DNA from: Heterocephalus glaber
Lineage: Eukaryota; Chordata; Mammalia; Rodentia; Bathyergidae
Direction: 5' to 3'
NCBI RefSeq assembly: GCF_000247695.1
Contig: NW_004624854.1
Location: forward strand, 5,656,719-5,720,718
DNA: 64,000 bases
Of this stretch, positions 23,386 to 34,846 are shown piece after piece. The notes beneath the pieces were generated by a model. It saw only the letters and a program-made list of their open reading frames with translations, was not told the DNA's origin and ran no database searches. The translations under genes were made by a program, and so were the position numbers. Position 1 is the first letter of the stretch. Every line of letters begins with the position of its first letter.

Positions 23386-24618
23386 GACTCAGTTCAGCTC
23401 TTGGCTTCTCCAGGAGAGCCATTCCTGACTCCTAGGGCATGGGGGAACAGAGATGGCCAAATCTCCATCTCCGCTGTCCTGTAACACACCGTCTATCGGT
23501 TTACGTGTGCACGCTGTCTGGCAAGAGATCCCAACATGGGTAGTTTCTTCTGAGTCTTGGCGCATACTTCAGAGGTGTTCAATAAATGTTGGCTGATGAC
23601 TTTCCTCTTAGCTTTGCAAATACAGAATTCATCTTTGTCATCGTGTTTATTGTACTTTGATTTTATCAACACTACCCAGGTGCTGTTAGGCACACAAGCC
23701 CATCTTTGTTTATATAAAAGTCTATCTCTATTCTGTATTCATTTGTAAAAGTGAACCACAGCTATATCTGGATGACTAGCATTTTGGAGCACTAAATCAG
23801 AATCTGAAATGATACTTTATCCTTGACAAGATTAATTAGCTAATTAAATTGCCAAAAACAGTAAATTCGGTTTTGTTAAAAAAAAAAAGACATTCAATAT
23901 GGGATGTACACAGCCATCTATTTAATTCCAATATTTCTCATGCCCTCCTTCCCAACCTTCAAATAATGCTAACAAGCAAGCCACATATACACTGGTTGCA
24001 TCCTGGCTCTGCTAAGACCATTAAAGGACCACATTAGCCCACATTTTTGCTCACTGATGCCCAAAGCAATAGGCCACTGTTCAGGTAGCTTGTCTGGTGC
24101 TAATGCTATGTTTTCCAAATTACTAAGGTCAACCACTAATTGGAACATGTTATAAATTCCAATGTTTGAGATCTTCCCCTGGGAGATACTGAATCAGTAG
24201 ATCTGCTCTGAGAAAAGGAATGGCCCCGCAGATGGTTTTTATCTGGTACTCTACGGAAAAGCCAGGTACCAGGGTCTCACCTCTGTCTGTCCCTTACTGG
24301 TGACTTAGGAGAAGAACTGGGACTCCCAATGGCCACTGCTCTTCAGATGAGTCAACTTAACTTTGTCCTTTTAAACAAAAATTTAGTGCTGGGGAGGAGA
24401 TCCAAGTTGATCTACATTGTGACTATTCCACATTAGAGTAACACTTATGTAAAGCAGGCATGTCAGAATTCCCAGCACTTAATCTGAAAATTATGAACGT
24501 ATTCCACTTGGAAATACTTTCATATTTCTTATTAGTACATGTTTGCAGTACATAATGATTACATTCACCCTGGGGGATGTATATATGTACATAATACATC
24601 TTAACAGAAATATCTTTA

Positions 24619-24715
24619 GGGCCGGCGATTTAGCTCAGCGGTTTCGCCACCTGCTGTGCAAATGCAAGAACCTGAGTTCGATCTCCGGTACCAAAAAAAA
24701 AAAAAAAGAAAAGAA
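24619..24715 (+). mobile_element. ID-type SINE
   Basis: Perfect 16-base direct repeat AACAGAAATATCTTTA (24603-24618 and 24716-24731). Confidence 0.95.
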
Positions 24716-24929
24716 AACAGAAATATCTTTAAACTGGAAGTGACCCCTTTTATCTTTTCCATAGTTAGGAACATTTCATATATAGAAATTTCCTTCATTT
24801 AGACTTTTTTCTATCTGCTATGTTCCAACTATATGCTTAAATGTTTGTATGCTGAGAGGTTTTTAGAACACCTGAAATGTCACAAATGAAATCTAAAATT
24901 GCATAAAGTCCAAAAAATAAAAGATTCAG

Positions 24930-25030
24930 GGCTGGGGATTTAGCTCAGTGGCACCACGCCTGCCTCACAAGTGCAAGGTCCTGAGTTCAATCTCCAGTAC
25001 CAAAAATAAAAATAAATAAAAATAAAAATA
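24930..25030 (+). mobile_element. ID-type SINE
   Basis: Target repeat AAGATTCAG (24921-24929 and 25031-25039). Tail made of AAAAAT units. Confidence 0.92.
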
Positions 25031-25055
25031 AAGATTCAGTGTAACTATCTCAATT

Positions 25056-25143
25056 AAATTTTTTTCTTTTGGTACCAGGGATTGAACTCGGAACCTTATG
25101 CTTGTGAGGCAGGCGGCAGAACCACTGAGCTAAATCCCAGCCC
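25056..25143 (-). mobile_element. ID-type SINE, inverted next to the previous one
   Basis: Minus copy with complement of GGTACC. Flanks CTATCTCAATTAA / CTATCTCAACTAA. Confidence 0.9.
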
Positions 25144-25653
25144 TATCTCAACTAATTTTAAAAATATAAATTTAGTGCATAACTCAAGGCAAAATCCAGA
25201 GACAAGCTATATGCCTTGTAGAAAGAATACAGATGCCAGTAGAATGTTATTTATAGTTTTGATCATTGTCAGTCAGAACCTAGAGTCCTACTACTCAAGT
25301 CCTTTTTGAATGGAACATTTATTGATCATTAAGGGAAACTGGCCAGCTTCCTGGACTCTTGAAGCCCTTACAGGGAGCATGGACTCGCTTCATGCTCGCT
25401 GTGTCTTATCTTCACATGCCATCGCGCGTGTGGCAGAAAGAGGCTTGCCCTCAATTCGGCCACAGCACAGCTATTCTCAGGCTCTGCTCTGCCCTTCAGA
25501 GACCCAGGGTACAACCCTGGCCATGGAACTGAGGCTCCTGGGGATTCATTTTTCTCACTTTTGTAAGCATAAACGAGAAAGAGAAGAAGGGCCGTGACGT
25601 CTGGGTGGGATGATTTCGGTGGGCTGTTCCTCTTCAAAACTTCCCCATATCGT

Positions 25654-25821
25654 TTTGTTTTTTGTGGTACCGGGGATTGAACCCCAGTCTTTGTCCCCAG
25701 CCCTTTTTATACTTTAGAGACAGGGTCTCGCTAGGTTGTACAGGCCAGGCTCAACCTTATGATTCTCCTGTCTCAGCCTCCTAATGTGCTATGATTACAG
25801 GTGTGCACCACCACACCCAGC
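25654..25821 (-). mobile_element. B1-dID dimeric SINE
   Basis: Complement of ID tail with GGTACC, then B1 complement ending GGTGTGCACCACCACACCCA. Confidence 0.8.
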
Positions 25822-25869
25822 CTAAATGTCCCTGTTTTTTTGTATCTAGTTTCCATATTTAAAAAAAAA

Positions 25870-26300
25870 GGTGGGATTATTCGGCCTTAAAAAGCAATGG
25901 AATTCTGACATATGCAACAACACTGGTTAACCCTGAAGATACCATGCTAAGTAAAATAAGCCATCCTCAAAAGGTCAAATACTACATGATTCCACTTAGG
26001 AGGGACCCAGACTAGCACACTCAAGTACACAGAAGTACAACGGTGGCTAAGGGGCCAAGGAGAGCGTAATGGAGAGTGCTGTTTAATGGGCATAAAGTTC
26101 TAGTTCGGGAAGAAAAATTCTGGACATGGACAGGGGTGATAGTTGCACACTGACATGACCATACTTAATGCTGCTGAGCTCTACATCAAAAGATGGTTAA
26201 AGTGGTAAACCTGATATACATGTATTTTACAGGAAGTCACAGGGAATGCACACCTTAAAAGCATCTGACATTCCTCCTCTATCTACCTAAAAAGCATAAT
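25870..26300 (+). mobile_element. Old L1 3' fragment
   Basis: ATTCGGCCTTAAAAAGCAATGG, ACCATGCTAAGTAAAATAAG and ACTACATGATTCCACTTAGG are typical of the L1 ORF2 end and 3' UTR. Confidence 0.6.
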
Positions 26301-26457
26301 AAATGTATAGATGGAACGAAGCACACAAAAAAGAGGCTGGGGTAGGGATATGAAAATTAGGTAGAAAGAAGAGCGCTAGGTTATTTGCCTTGATGCTGAG
26401 TTTGCAAAGCAATCATGGAGGTCTTTAATATGTGCCCTGTGTTTCTGTGCAGTGGTT

Positions 26458-26487
26458 TGGGTGTGGGTTGGGGGTGGGGGGGGGGCA
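26458..26487. repeat. G-rich run
   Basis: Runs of G3-G10 (GGGTTGGGGGTGGGG...). Could form a G-quadruplex on the plus strand. Confidence 0.6.
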
Positions 26488-27505
26488 ATGGACTATGAGG
26501 AAAGCTCCCAACTCATTCCTCTGGGCATACAGCTGTCTCTATTGTAAAGACCTGGAGAGCAGGAAACTCGCTCCATCTCCCCAGGATACATGCACTGTGG
26601 GAATTCTGGAAACGGATTGATTTTCATTCCATTAGAGATAAACATGTTTAAAAGGATTTTCTTGCACCAAAATTAATCTGTAAAGGATTATTCAGTATGC
26701 AAATTTTAGGATTACAACTATTAGAAAACATGAGTTGAAAGAGCTCTTCAGAGAGCCTTATGGAAGATTATTATTTATTTCTGCAATAATAAATTACTTG
26801 ATCTAAAATACATCTCCTGAATGTTAAAGTAAGAAAGCAGGTGTTATAGAATATTATTTCTGGGTGTAGCAGTGTATTTCCTAGCATTCTATTTATTGTT
26901 CCACTCTGTACAAGTAAATTTTTGGTTTTTTTACAAATATTTGCAAAATGAATGCTCAAATATAATATTTGCCTTTAAAGGAACACAAAGTGATAAAAGA
27001 ATATTTATAGTATCTTTTTATTTGATAAGTTCAAAGTACTAAAATGATATAAATGGCTCAGTAAAACCACAGTAATACATAATTATACTAATTCTTTTGC
27101 ATTCTTGCTAATTCTTCAACCATAAATAAATGTCTAAACTGGTTAATATTTATTTTCTTGATCTGATTATTTTTATTCCCCTCATTCTTTGCTCTCATGA
27201 GTCTTATAATGTCATATTTTAATAACAGGCCTTTAATTATTCCCTCTCAAAAAAGGAAGAAAAGAAAAATGCAATATAAGGAGAAGGAAGAAAAATATAA
27301 ATTCTGATAGTTTCCATTATGGTAATTAATCTAAATGAATTAGTTAATATTTGTTGTTTAGGATTTTTAATATTTTAATGTTTAATATTTTAACTATTTT
27401 GCTAATTTGTTTTTATATATAACTATTTTTATGGCCAAGTAAAGTTTTCTTTTTTTGTTGTTGCTGGCTTAGGGAATCAATTTAGTAAAAGTTACAAATA
27501 GGTTA

Positions 27506-27528
27506 CTTAGGGTTTGGGTTAGGGTTAT
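27506..27528 (+). repeat. Short interstitial telomere-like repeat
   Basis: TTAGGG-TTTGGG-TTAGGG: two perfect and one variant telomere units. Confidence 0.5.
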
Positions 27529-27739
27529 TTGGATGCTTACCTTTCTTATATTTAATCAGCACAAAAGTGGTAACAAACCTGTTAAAGAAATTATCAGGTG
27601 CAATATTTTCCTGTGGATGATTGCTCACAGTAATCTGAATTAAATACCCATTACTAAAATATTCCTGTACCGTGAAAGAATATTGCATACCACATAAAAG
27701 AAACCAAATATGCAAAAACAGGTTTACAGAATTCACTCA

Positions 27740-28020
27740 CTTAACTACGAAAGGATAGCGAAGTTTCAGATTTCCTAAATGAGTGACATCATCAATTACT
27801 CATAGCTCTCATTTAAGAACATTTTACGCGCTGGAATCTTAAATTACGTCAGCCGCTCATCTCACTGACAGTGGTTTACCAATCTATCTTTCCAAACCTG
27901 CTGCGGGGGCGGGGCGGGCTCATCTTTTAAACTTTCACCATCTGTGCCCACTTGGAAGTATCTTCTTTCCATTAGAATTTTACCAGCTTGCAACCTGGGA
28001 ATCTTCAATTCCGGCCCTGC
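27740..28020. promoter_or_regulatory. Possible cis-regulatory block in INPP1 intron 1
   Basis: A repeat-free island in AT-rich DNA. It has an imperfect palindrome at 27780-27802 (TGAGTGACATCATC... ACTCA, AP-1/CREB-like), a CRE-like TTACGTCA at 27844-27851, a TGACAG half site at 27866 and a double GC box at 27903-27918. About 360 bases further down on the minus strand is a strong donor (AAG/GTAAGC, 27540-27539). It could be an enhancer or a minor alternative promoter. This is sequence-based inference only. Confidence 0.3.
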
Positions 28021-28228
28021 ACCTGCCAACTAGCCTAGGCATTTCAAAAATCACTCAAATTTGGGAAACTAATCATGGGAGATGGGAAGCAAAATTTTTC
28101 CACTTTCTACATAGAGTGTTAGCTTCATTACTAGATTTAAAATATTTTAACCGGGACCTTTATAAAGTCTCACCCCTGGAAAAAGTTCTCATATACACCG
28201 TCTTCACCCCTAAAAAATGAATGTTTGT

Positions 28229-28317
28229 CGGCACCGGGGATGGAGCTCAGTGGTTCCGCCTCCTGCCTCGCAAGCCCAAGGTCCCGAGTTCGATCTCCGG
28301 TACCAAAAAAAAAAAAA
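28229..28317 (+). mobile_element. ID-type SINE
   Basis: Body with GGAGCTCAGTGG and GTTCGATC, then poly(A). Target repeat AATGTTTGT (28220-28228 and 28318-28326). Confidence 0.92.
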
Positions 28318-28999
28318 ATGTTTGTTTCTATTGATCACTTTATATATCATAAAATCTTTGAGGCGATTTCTGTATAACATGAAACAGCATGACATTTTCT
28401 AATTGCTTTAGAGATAGAAATAAAAGAGCAAATGCCTATATAATGAATTACCTTTATGACTTGTTCCATAGGCCTTTTGTGTCCAATAAGAAATTTCTTT
28501 TTTTAGGGCCACTACAAGCATGGCTATAATTTAAATCTATAATAAGATATTTCACATCAAAGGGCATGTGTCTAAGCTGTAATTTCCAAGCATGCAGTGG
28601 TTTAGTTCAAAAGTTTAAGTGGTAGTTTATTCGACGCAAAAAGTAGTGCAACTAAACTTTAAAAGTAATAAAAATATCCTCAAGAACTTAAAAATAAAAC
28701 CCGTACTAAACAGCAAACAAATATCTGCATGAAAAAATAAAGAGTCCTTCCACTGCCTTCAATTTTCTCCTGGTATCCCCTATTTGAAGAACTCAGAGCG
28801 AGGCCAGTCAACTAATTGAGTCCAGAGTGGTTGGGGGTTATTTTCACACTAGGTTATTAGCAGGCTGAGCAGAGCTAGGACTCAGGAGAAAGGGCCCCAG
28901 ACTGCTTTCCTACCTTCCGCACCTCGGGCAAATCTGCTGCTCCAACGCCTCACAGCTAGCTTAACGCTGGAAATCTCCAAAAGACACGCCGAGGCCGTG

Positions 29000-30150
29000 C
29001 ACACTGACTGCCCTTCTCAGGAGGTACTGGGAAAGGCAGGGGTTTTCGTGCACGCCGCGCGTCTAGTCGCCCACAGGTCGGCCCACCCCGTGTGAGCGGT
29101 TTCCTCCACCCCTCGCGACTCTGCACCTCTCAGAAGACCTCCTCCCAAGAAGACCAAGAGCAAGGGCTCCGCGATTTTCCGAACCGAGTCTGGTCCTGTT
29201 TACTTATCACGCCGGTGGCCAGAGACAGCCGGGCGCCGCCCCTCGGCCGCACCTCTCAAAAGCGGGGGCCCGGGCCGCACAGCTCCGCCGCCGCCCCGCG
29301 CTTCCGCCCGGCGGAGCCGCTGCGCTCTTTCAGTGGCGGCGACTGCCCCCTCCCGCCCCGCTGCCCTCGGAGCCGGGCCAGGACGCAGAGGCAGGCGGGC
29401 CTCCCTCGCGGCTGGCCGCGCTCACCTGCCCTCGCTCCGGGGCGACGCTGGACCGGGCCCGACTCAGCGAGCCAGGGACGCGGGAGGAGCGCGCCGGGCC
29501 CTTCGGGATGCGGAGCCGAGCGCGAGGCTGCAGCCGGGCGAGAGCGGAAGCGGCGGGGAGGTCACAGCCCACGCGCCGCCTCCTGGGGGCCCGGGGGACC
29601 CGGCGATCGCAACGGCGTCACAGGAGAGCCGGGGGTTCGGGGGCGGGCGCGGGGTCACCTCCGGCGCACGCGTGCTTCCCGGGACCGCCCGCAGACTCAC
29701 GGAATGCGGCTCCGGCTCCTCCCGGCCCGGCGCCGCAGGGTCCCGGGGACGACCCCCGCTCCCCACCCGGGTCACGGCCCCGCCGCCCGCCGGCTCCACC
29801 CCGCCCGGGCCCCGCACCTGCGGAGCCGCCCGCCTGGGACAGGGAGGGGGGGACAGGGACGGGGCGGGGATTTAGGGGCGCCGCCCGCTCCGCTAGCTGG
29901 GGTGGCTGGCGGGGTCGTCTCGCCTCCTACTTCCTCTCCGCGGCCGCCGGTTGGACGAGGCTGCAGACCCCAGGGCGCCGCCGGGGGAAGAGGCTGCTGC
30001 TGCGGACGGCCCGCCCTCCCCGGACGGCTCCTGCCCCGTGCGGCTCCTTCCTGGGTGGGTGCTCGCCCGCGCCCCGCGGGCCTCCGTTCCGCGTGGCCCA
30101 ACCTGGTGCTCAGTCCACCTTCCCGGGTCCATCCCGCTGTTCTGCCCAGT
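29000..30150 (-). promoter_or_regulatory. INPP1: CpG island, INPP1 promoter and probable untranslated exon 1
   Basis: The island is very G+C- and CpG-rich, against AT-rich flanks. It is the only CpG island upstream of the INPP1 coding exons. Several minus-strand donors could end exon 1: CAG/GTGAGC at 29425, GAG/GTGACC near 29655, TCC/GTGAGT near 29701, CAG/GTGCGG near 29816. The first fits consensus best. No TATA box stands out, so dispersed CpG-type initiation is expected. Long open frames here on both strands are a by-product of the high G+C content and are not called as genes. Confidence 0.8.
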
Positions 30151-30639
30151 CTTTAGCCCCACGCTGGTACCTAGGATGGCAAGATCCGGAAATCACTTAA
30201 ACAGGTCGCTTAGAAGCAAAGAGATAAATCAATTCCAGAATTACTTAGCAAGGGAAAGAATTTGCCTTTAGGGAGCAAGGAATTTGGAGAGGCCAAGGAG
30301 GGGCAGGGATGTGAATCCTGACCACAGAGCCTCCCACATCTCGCATCTCAGTGGGTTTCCTCCATGCTTCAAAGCCTTTTGGCTCCCCAGCTCTGGGAAT
30401 CAAATCGAGTTCCTGGGCTTGGCATTCAAGGCCCACTGCGCCCCCATGTGAGCCCCCCCCCCCACCCGTTTTACTGCCCTTCACCTCCTTTCCTAAAACT
30501 GATTTCCTATCTCTGTAGTTATTGAGTTTCCCTGGAGCATTCTCTTACTGCTATAATAATTCCTAATGGCACTGCGCTAAGTACTTCGTGTGTTTTATAG
30601 CTGTTAATTCTTACCTAAATCCTACGCAGGCCTTCCTGT

Positions 30640-30760
30640 TGTCTCGGGTGTAAGCAAGAAAACAGACGTAGAGAAGTTAATTTACTTAGATGCGTATTCT
30701 GTGGTGAAGCTAAATTTGAACCCAGCAATTTGACTCCGGGACTCACATGTTACCTATTCA
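30640..30760 (-). repeat. MIR SINE fragment
   Basis: AGAAAACAGACGTAGAGAAG, then GTTAATTTACTTAGATGCG and TTTGAACCCAGCAATTTGAC. Confidence 0.55.
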
Positions 30761-31710
30761 TCCTCTTAAAACCTTTCTCAGAGGCTAAATGTGAGCAGGA
30801 TTAAAATACTTAATCTTTTTCAAATGTTTTAAAAGGGCAAGGAGAAAATATGTGATTGAAAATATAAGTGATAAGAAAATATAAGTTGCTTTTAATCTCA
30901 GAGCAACAGTCAAAATTTTAAAGGAAAAGGGACAAGTTTTACTGTTAAATTTTAACTTCTTTCATTAAAAAAACCCATAGAGTAAAATTAAAGGAAATAA
31001 AAATTATGCAGAAGTTGCAAAATATATCAAAGATGAGAAAATAACACAAAATAGAGTTCTTAAAACCAAATTATAAATAGACCTTTCTTTTAAAAATGAA
31101 CAAAAATATAACGTAGCTAAGTCATGAAAAAAATGTTAATAGCTAAGCATTTTTAAGAGAATGAAAACTTAAAATGGTGCATCATCAAATGGGCTCAGAA
31201 TAAAATAATCCCCAGAGCTTGGGATTTGGACCAGCAGCCTCCCCGACAGGAAGCGTGGCAGATGACCAAACTCATGGTTACCAAGAAGGGCGTAAGTCAG
31301 CTCCAACATCCTCAGGGCAATCTGGCAGAATGTAAGAAAAGCTTCAAAACATTCACACCCTTGGACTAAAAACTACATTTTGGGGAATTTATAATTGCTC
31401 TATAATAGGCATTGACAAAAGTCATCTATAAAAAGCCAGAGAATAAATACTTAAGGTTTTGAAACCCACATTTGTCTCTGTTGCTTTCCTTTCATATTCA
31501 TGCTTTTAAAAAATCCTAAAAATGTAAAAACTATTAGTTTGCCAGCCATAGAAAACCAGATAGTGGCCTGGAGTTGCTGCAAGGGAAGAAATAGGTACAA
31601 AGAACAAACTGCAGGAAGTAGTTTGGCCAAGAGAGAAACCAAATTAAATGTCTGAATATTTACATAGCTATAATTAGGTACAAAGAGACAAGTTTTTACA
31701 AAATTTTAAT

Positions 31711-31796
31711 TTTTTTTTTTTTAGTACTGGGGATCGAACTCGGGTCCTTGTGCTTGCACAGCAGGTGGCAAAACCAGTGAGCTAAATCCCTGGCCC
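31711..31796 (-). mobile_element. ID-type SINE
   Basis: T-rich start, complement of B box, end in complement of A box. TTTTAATT on both sides. Confidence 0.88.
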
Positions 31797-31953
31797 TAGT
31801 TTTAATTATTTTAAATGTTCCAGAATGGTATCTGTTGCACAAAAAAATATTTATGATTTATTAAGTGCAAAATGTAGTTTACAAGAGTATTTATGATATA
31901 ATGAAATACAGCATAACCATATGTGTACCTATGCATAGAGAAAGACCTGGGAG

Positions 31954-32040
31954 GGGCCAGGAATTTAGCTCTGTGGTTCCGGCACCCGCTGCACAAGCGC
32001 AAGGACCCGAGTTTGATATCCGGTACCCCCCCCCCCAATT
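31954..32040 (+). mobile_element. ID-type SINE with a C11 tract in place of the A-tail
   Basis: Perfect 16-base target repeat GAGAAAGACCTGGGAG (31938-31953 and 32041-32056) proves retroposition. The 3' end is GGTA + 11 C, then AATT. Confidence 0.9.
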
Positions 32041-32429
32041 GAGAAAGACCTGGGAGGAGAGGAACACTATCTGGTCTCAGGGTAGGAGGTAGGATGTGGT
32101 TTTATTAGACTACGTGGTTCTTTGTTGAATGTATGTTTGGCTGTCATTGTTTTCAGTAAGCAAAAGTATAAGGAACTTTGCTCATGGTACAATAGAGGAT
32201 CTCAGTGGTCAGTCTGAGAAGATCTTCCCAGACTCTGCTGCTGCAGATGGCGCTCACTGCTTTCTTTTCAGTGGTTCTGTAACTAGCACAACAAAATAGC
32301 GCTTTAAATATTAGATTAGTTTTTGTTTTAGAAATAAGTGACTTTTCCCAACTTCCTACAGAGCTCATAATGGACACCCCCTCCTCTGCTTAGCCTAGAG
32401 AAACAAAAAAGGTCATGCAGATCTTGGGC

Positions 32430-33290
32430 CCAGGTCCAGGAAGGACAAAACAAGCCTGGAGTTGTCTGTCATTGCACCCTCTTCCTCTGATCCTTGCTAC
32501 AAAAGACCTCTGTGCACCTGGGCACGGGTCAGATGGTGGTCTGGGACAAATGGGGCCTCTTTCTTCTTGGAGCTAGCTCTTGAAAGAATCATTTTTCCTG
32601 TTCACCAAAAATAAACAGCCTCCTTTGGTTGGGTCAGCAGCAAGCAAATGAACGTCCAGCACAGGGGTCTGAGTGGCCAGTGAGTTACTGGTTCCATAAT
32701 AGTTTTGGAGCACTTAACTGTAGAATGGTTAATACCATTATCTAGTTAGCTTTCGTCTGTTGCTGGGCATCAGAGGTCCCAACAGTTTGCTGTTGGAAGT
32801 TGGCTGGTTTTTCTCACTTGCTGTCCAGTGGATTTATCTGCCCTGTCCCCCATCTGCTAGGCTCAAAATGTGGAAGGAACTTTCCTCATTGGGAACTCTT
32901 CCCTTGGGGCCAGTTTAACCACCGGTAGACACCAGGGGGAGACACCTCAGGAACCTGAAGGATGGAAAACAAGAAAGGTTGGGATATTTCTTCCCATCCC
33001 TTCCTGCTTCTGGTGGCATTCTGACATTGGCTTTGAACTTCTAAGGGAACCATAAAAGCAGCGCCCCCCCCCCGCCCCCTTTCCATTGGGCTCTGCCACC
33101 ATGATTCCCACGTTATTCCTTTAGGCCTAGCCTCCTCCACAGCTTCTTGCAGTTGTGGTGCCTTCCAGTTTCTTGTTTTCTCTTACCAAACCTTAAACCT
33201 AGCCCCAGCTTCGGTAAATAGTCTCCTCAATAAAACTCTTTGGTTGAAACATCTGAATGGAAGCTGGTTTCTGTTAGGACAGACTGACAC
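32430..33290 (+). mobile_element. LTR-like sequence, family not assigned
   Basis: Two AATAAA-containing ends followed by similar text (AAATAAACAGCCTCCTTTGG near 32610; CAATAAAACTCTTTGG near 33228), preceded by C-rich and CT-rich sequence as in retroviral LTRs. Boundaries and target repeats are not clear. Confidence 0.35.
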
Positions 33291-33603
33291 ATATTAGGGA
33301 ACACCACTGAACATCACAGAGCACAAATCTTTTATTCCTTATTGCAACCGGCCCTGAAAATTTTCCTTATTTACGTCTGAGCTTTTGACTACTTGCTAGG
33401 TATTCATAGAATAATTTACGTTTCCTGAGCGGGAATTTCAATTGCCATTGTGATGTCAGTGGGAATGTAGCACTGTATCATTCTCCGTTTCTCTAGTAGA
33501 TTTTTTGAAAAGTAATACTTGTTTTTTTATTGAAGAAATCATATACTATAGTATATTGGTATTCAAATTTTGATATTTTCAGTGAACTTAAGAAACAATT
33601 CTT

Positions 33604-33689
33604 TTTTTTTTTTTGGTACCGGGGATCGAACTCGGGTTCTTGCGCTTGGACAGCAGATGGTGAAACCACTGAGCTAAATCCTCGGCCCA
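33604..33689 (-). mobile_element. ID-type SINE
   Basis: Perfect 15-base direct repeat TAAGAAACAATTCTT (589-603 and 690-704 of the 33 kb block). Confidence 0.94.
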
Positions 33690-34399
33690 TAAGAAACAAT
33701 TCTTACATGGAGCCTACCATGAAGATTAGATGTAAGTCAAATTGTATTTGAGACAGAGGGGAACTGTCTTCCTACTTTTGAAGCTAACTTGGGACACCTG
33801 TAAAGAATGCCAGGGCTCTTTATAACAGTTTGAAAACAGATTTGGAGAGCTCTGGAGTTTAGGAGACATACCCTTCATAAATATCCAGTTAGATGTATAG
33901 AATTACATTGTCAACAATGTGATTTTACCAATTGCGCTTCAAGATGCTTCTCACAATGAGTGACGTTGCCTAACTCATTACTGCATCTATCATTAAGTGC
34001 ACAACACACACACACACACATGCAACACTAATTTCTCATCTTAGTTTTAGTGCATTTTTATTAGTTGTGAATTTTTTCATGTTTATTATCCATTTATATT
34101 TTCCTTCCTTTCCCATTTGTTTTTAGTTGCCTTTTCATATTTGCTATTTCTCTATTTATTCAATACATATTAATTACTTAGATAATGATCGAGGCATTAT
34201 TCTAATGAATATAAATCCCAAAAAGACAGTTATACTTCCTCTTTCATGGAACTCCCAGACTAGTGATCCTGTAATTTTATTCTTTATTCTTTTTAATAAT
34301 GTAGCAAACATGGCAACCTTTTGTCACATTTGTTGCAAGATGTTTAGCTGGCTCTTTTATATAACAGTTTTTATTACTGCAGAATTTTAAAAGTAATAT

Positions 34400-34495
34400 G
34401 AGCAGTGGCACTTGCTTATGTTCCCAACTTTTCTGAAAGCTGGGGTGAGAGGATCATTTGAGCCTAGAAAATCCCTCTTGAACCAAGATCAGGTC
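34400..34495 (+). repeat. Degenerate B1-like monomer
   Basis: GCAGTGGCACTTGCTTATGT, then GGATCATTTGAGCCTAG, resembles B1 or FLAM-type sequence. Weak. Confidence 0.4.
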
Positions 34496-34846
34496 AGTAT
34501 TCATTTATAATTCCTGTGATATTTTTACTATTTGATTTCTAAAATTTAAGACTTCAGTAACCTGTAAATTATTTTGAGAAGCTCTGAACTGATCCCTTGA
34601 CCCCAATAGTTAGTCATTTTTTCTGACATTTGCTAAACTTTCCTTTTTTATTGATCTGTAATGACTAAAGTATTATGCATTATGTTCCTTTATGCAGGAT
34701 AGGCCATATTTCTGGGTCCTCTCTTGTTTCCTTCATCCCCCTGAGGTAGGATAAAAGGAATAAAGATAGGTAGAAAGGAGACGAGGTACACTGTAATTTT
34801 AAAATTGTACTTTTAAGAAAAACTGCAGGTTCAGAACATGAAAGTT

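Larger units (their letters stand above)
15066..29423 (-). other. INPP1 first intron(s), 5' untranslated region
   Basis: About 14 kb between the CpG island and the first coding exon. It is rich in ID and B1-dID SINEs, with old L1 pieces (22430-23170, 25870-26300), two Tigger-like remnants and two or three MIR. One or more further untranslated exons may hide here. A good minus-strand donor CAG/GTGAGG sits near 18137, but no matching acceptor is clear. Confidence 0.7.
4690..29426 (-). other. INPP1: INPP1 transcription unit
   Basis: Gene extent from the inferred polyadenylation site to the CpG-island promoter. Five coding exons are seen directly, each bounded by AG acceptors and GT donors, and the phases (0, 1, 1, 2) join without a frame break into 398 codons. 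Human INPP1 has 399 residues, so this is the ordinary ortholog. The enzyme is a Mg2+-dependent, lithium-sensitive phosphatase of the inositol monophosphatase superfamily. It removes the 1-phosphate from Ins(1,4)P2 and Ins(1,3,4)P3 and so feeds inositol recycling after phospholipase C signalling. The 5' end is inferred: the first, untranslated exon is placed in the CpG island, and the upstream limit given here is one good donor (29425/29424), not a mapped start site. Confidence 0.9.

Noticed and set aside
29092..30200. Overlapping long open frames (up to 354 codons, both strands) in the CpG island
   Set aside because: High G+C content removes stop codons. Composition is Pro/Arg/Gly/Ala random-like, overlapping frames are equally open, and no known protein is recognised.
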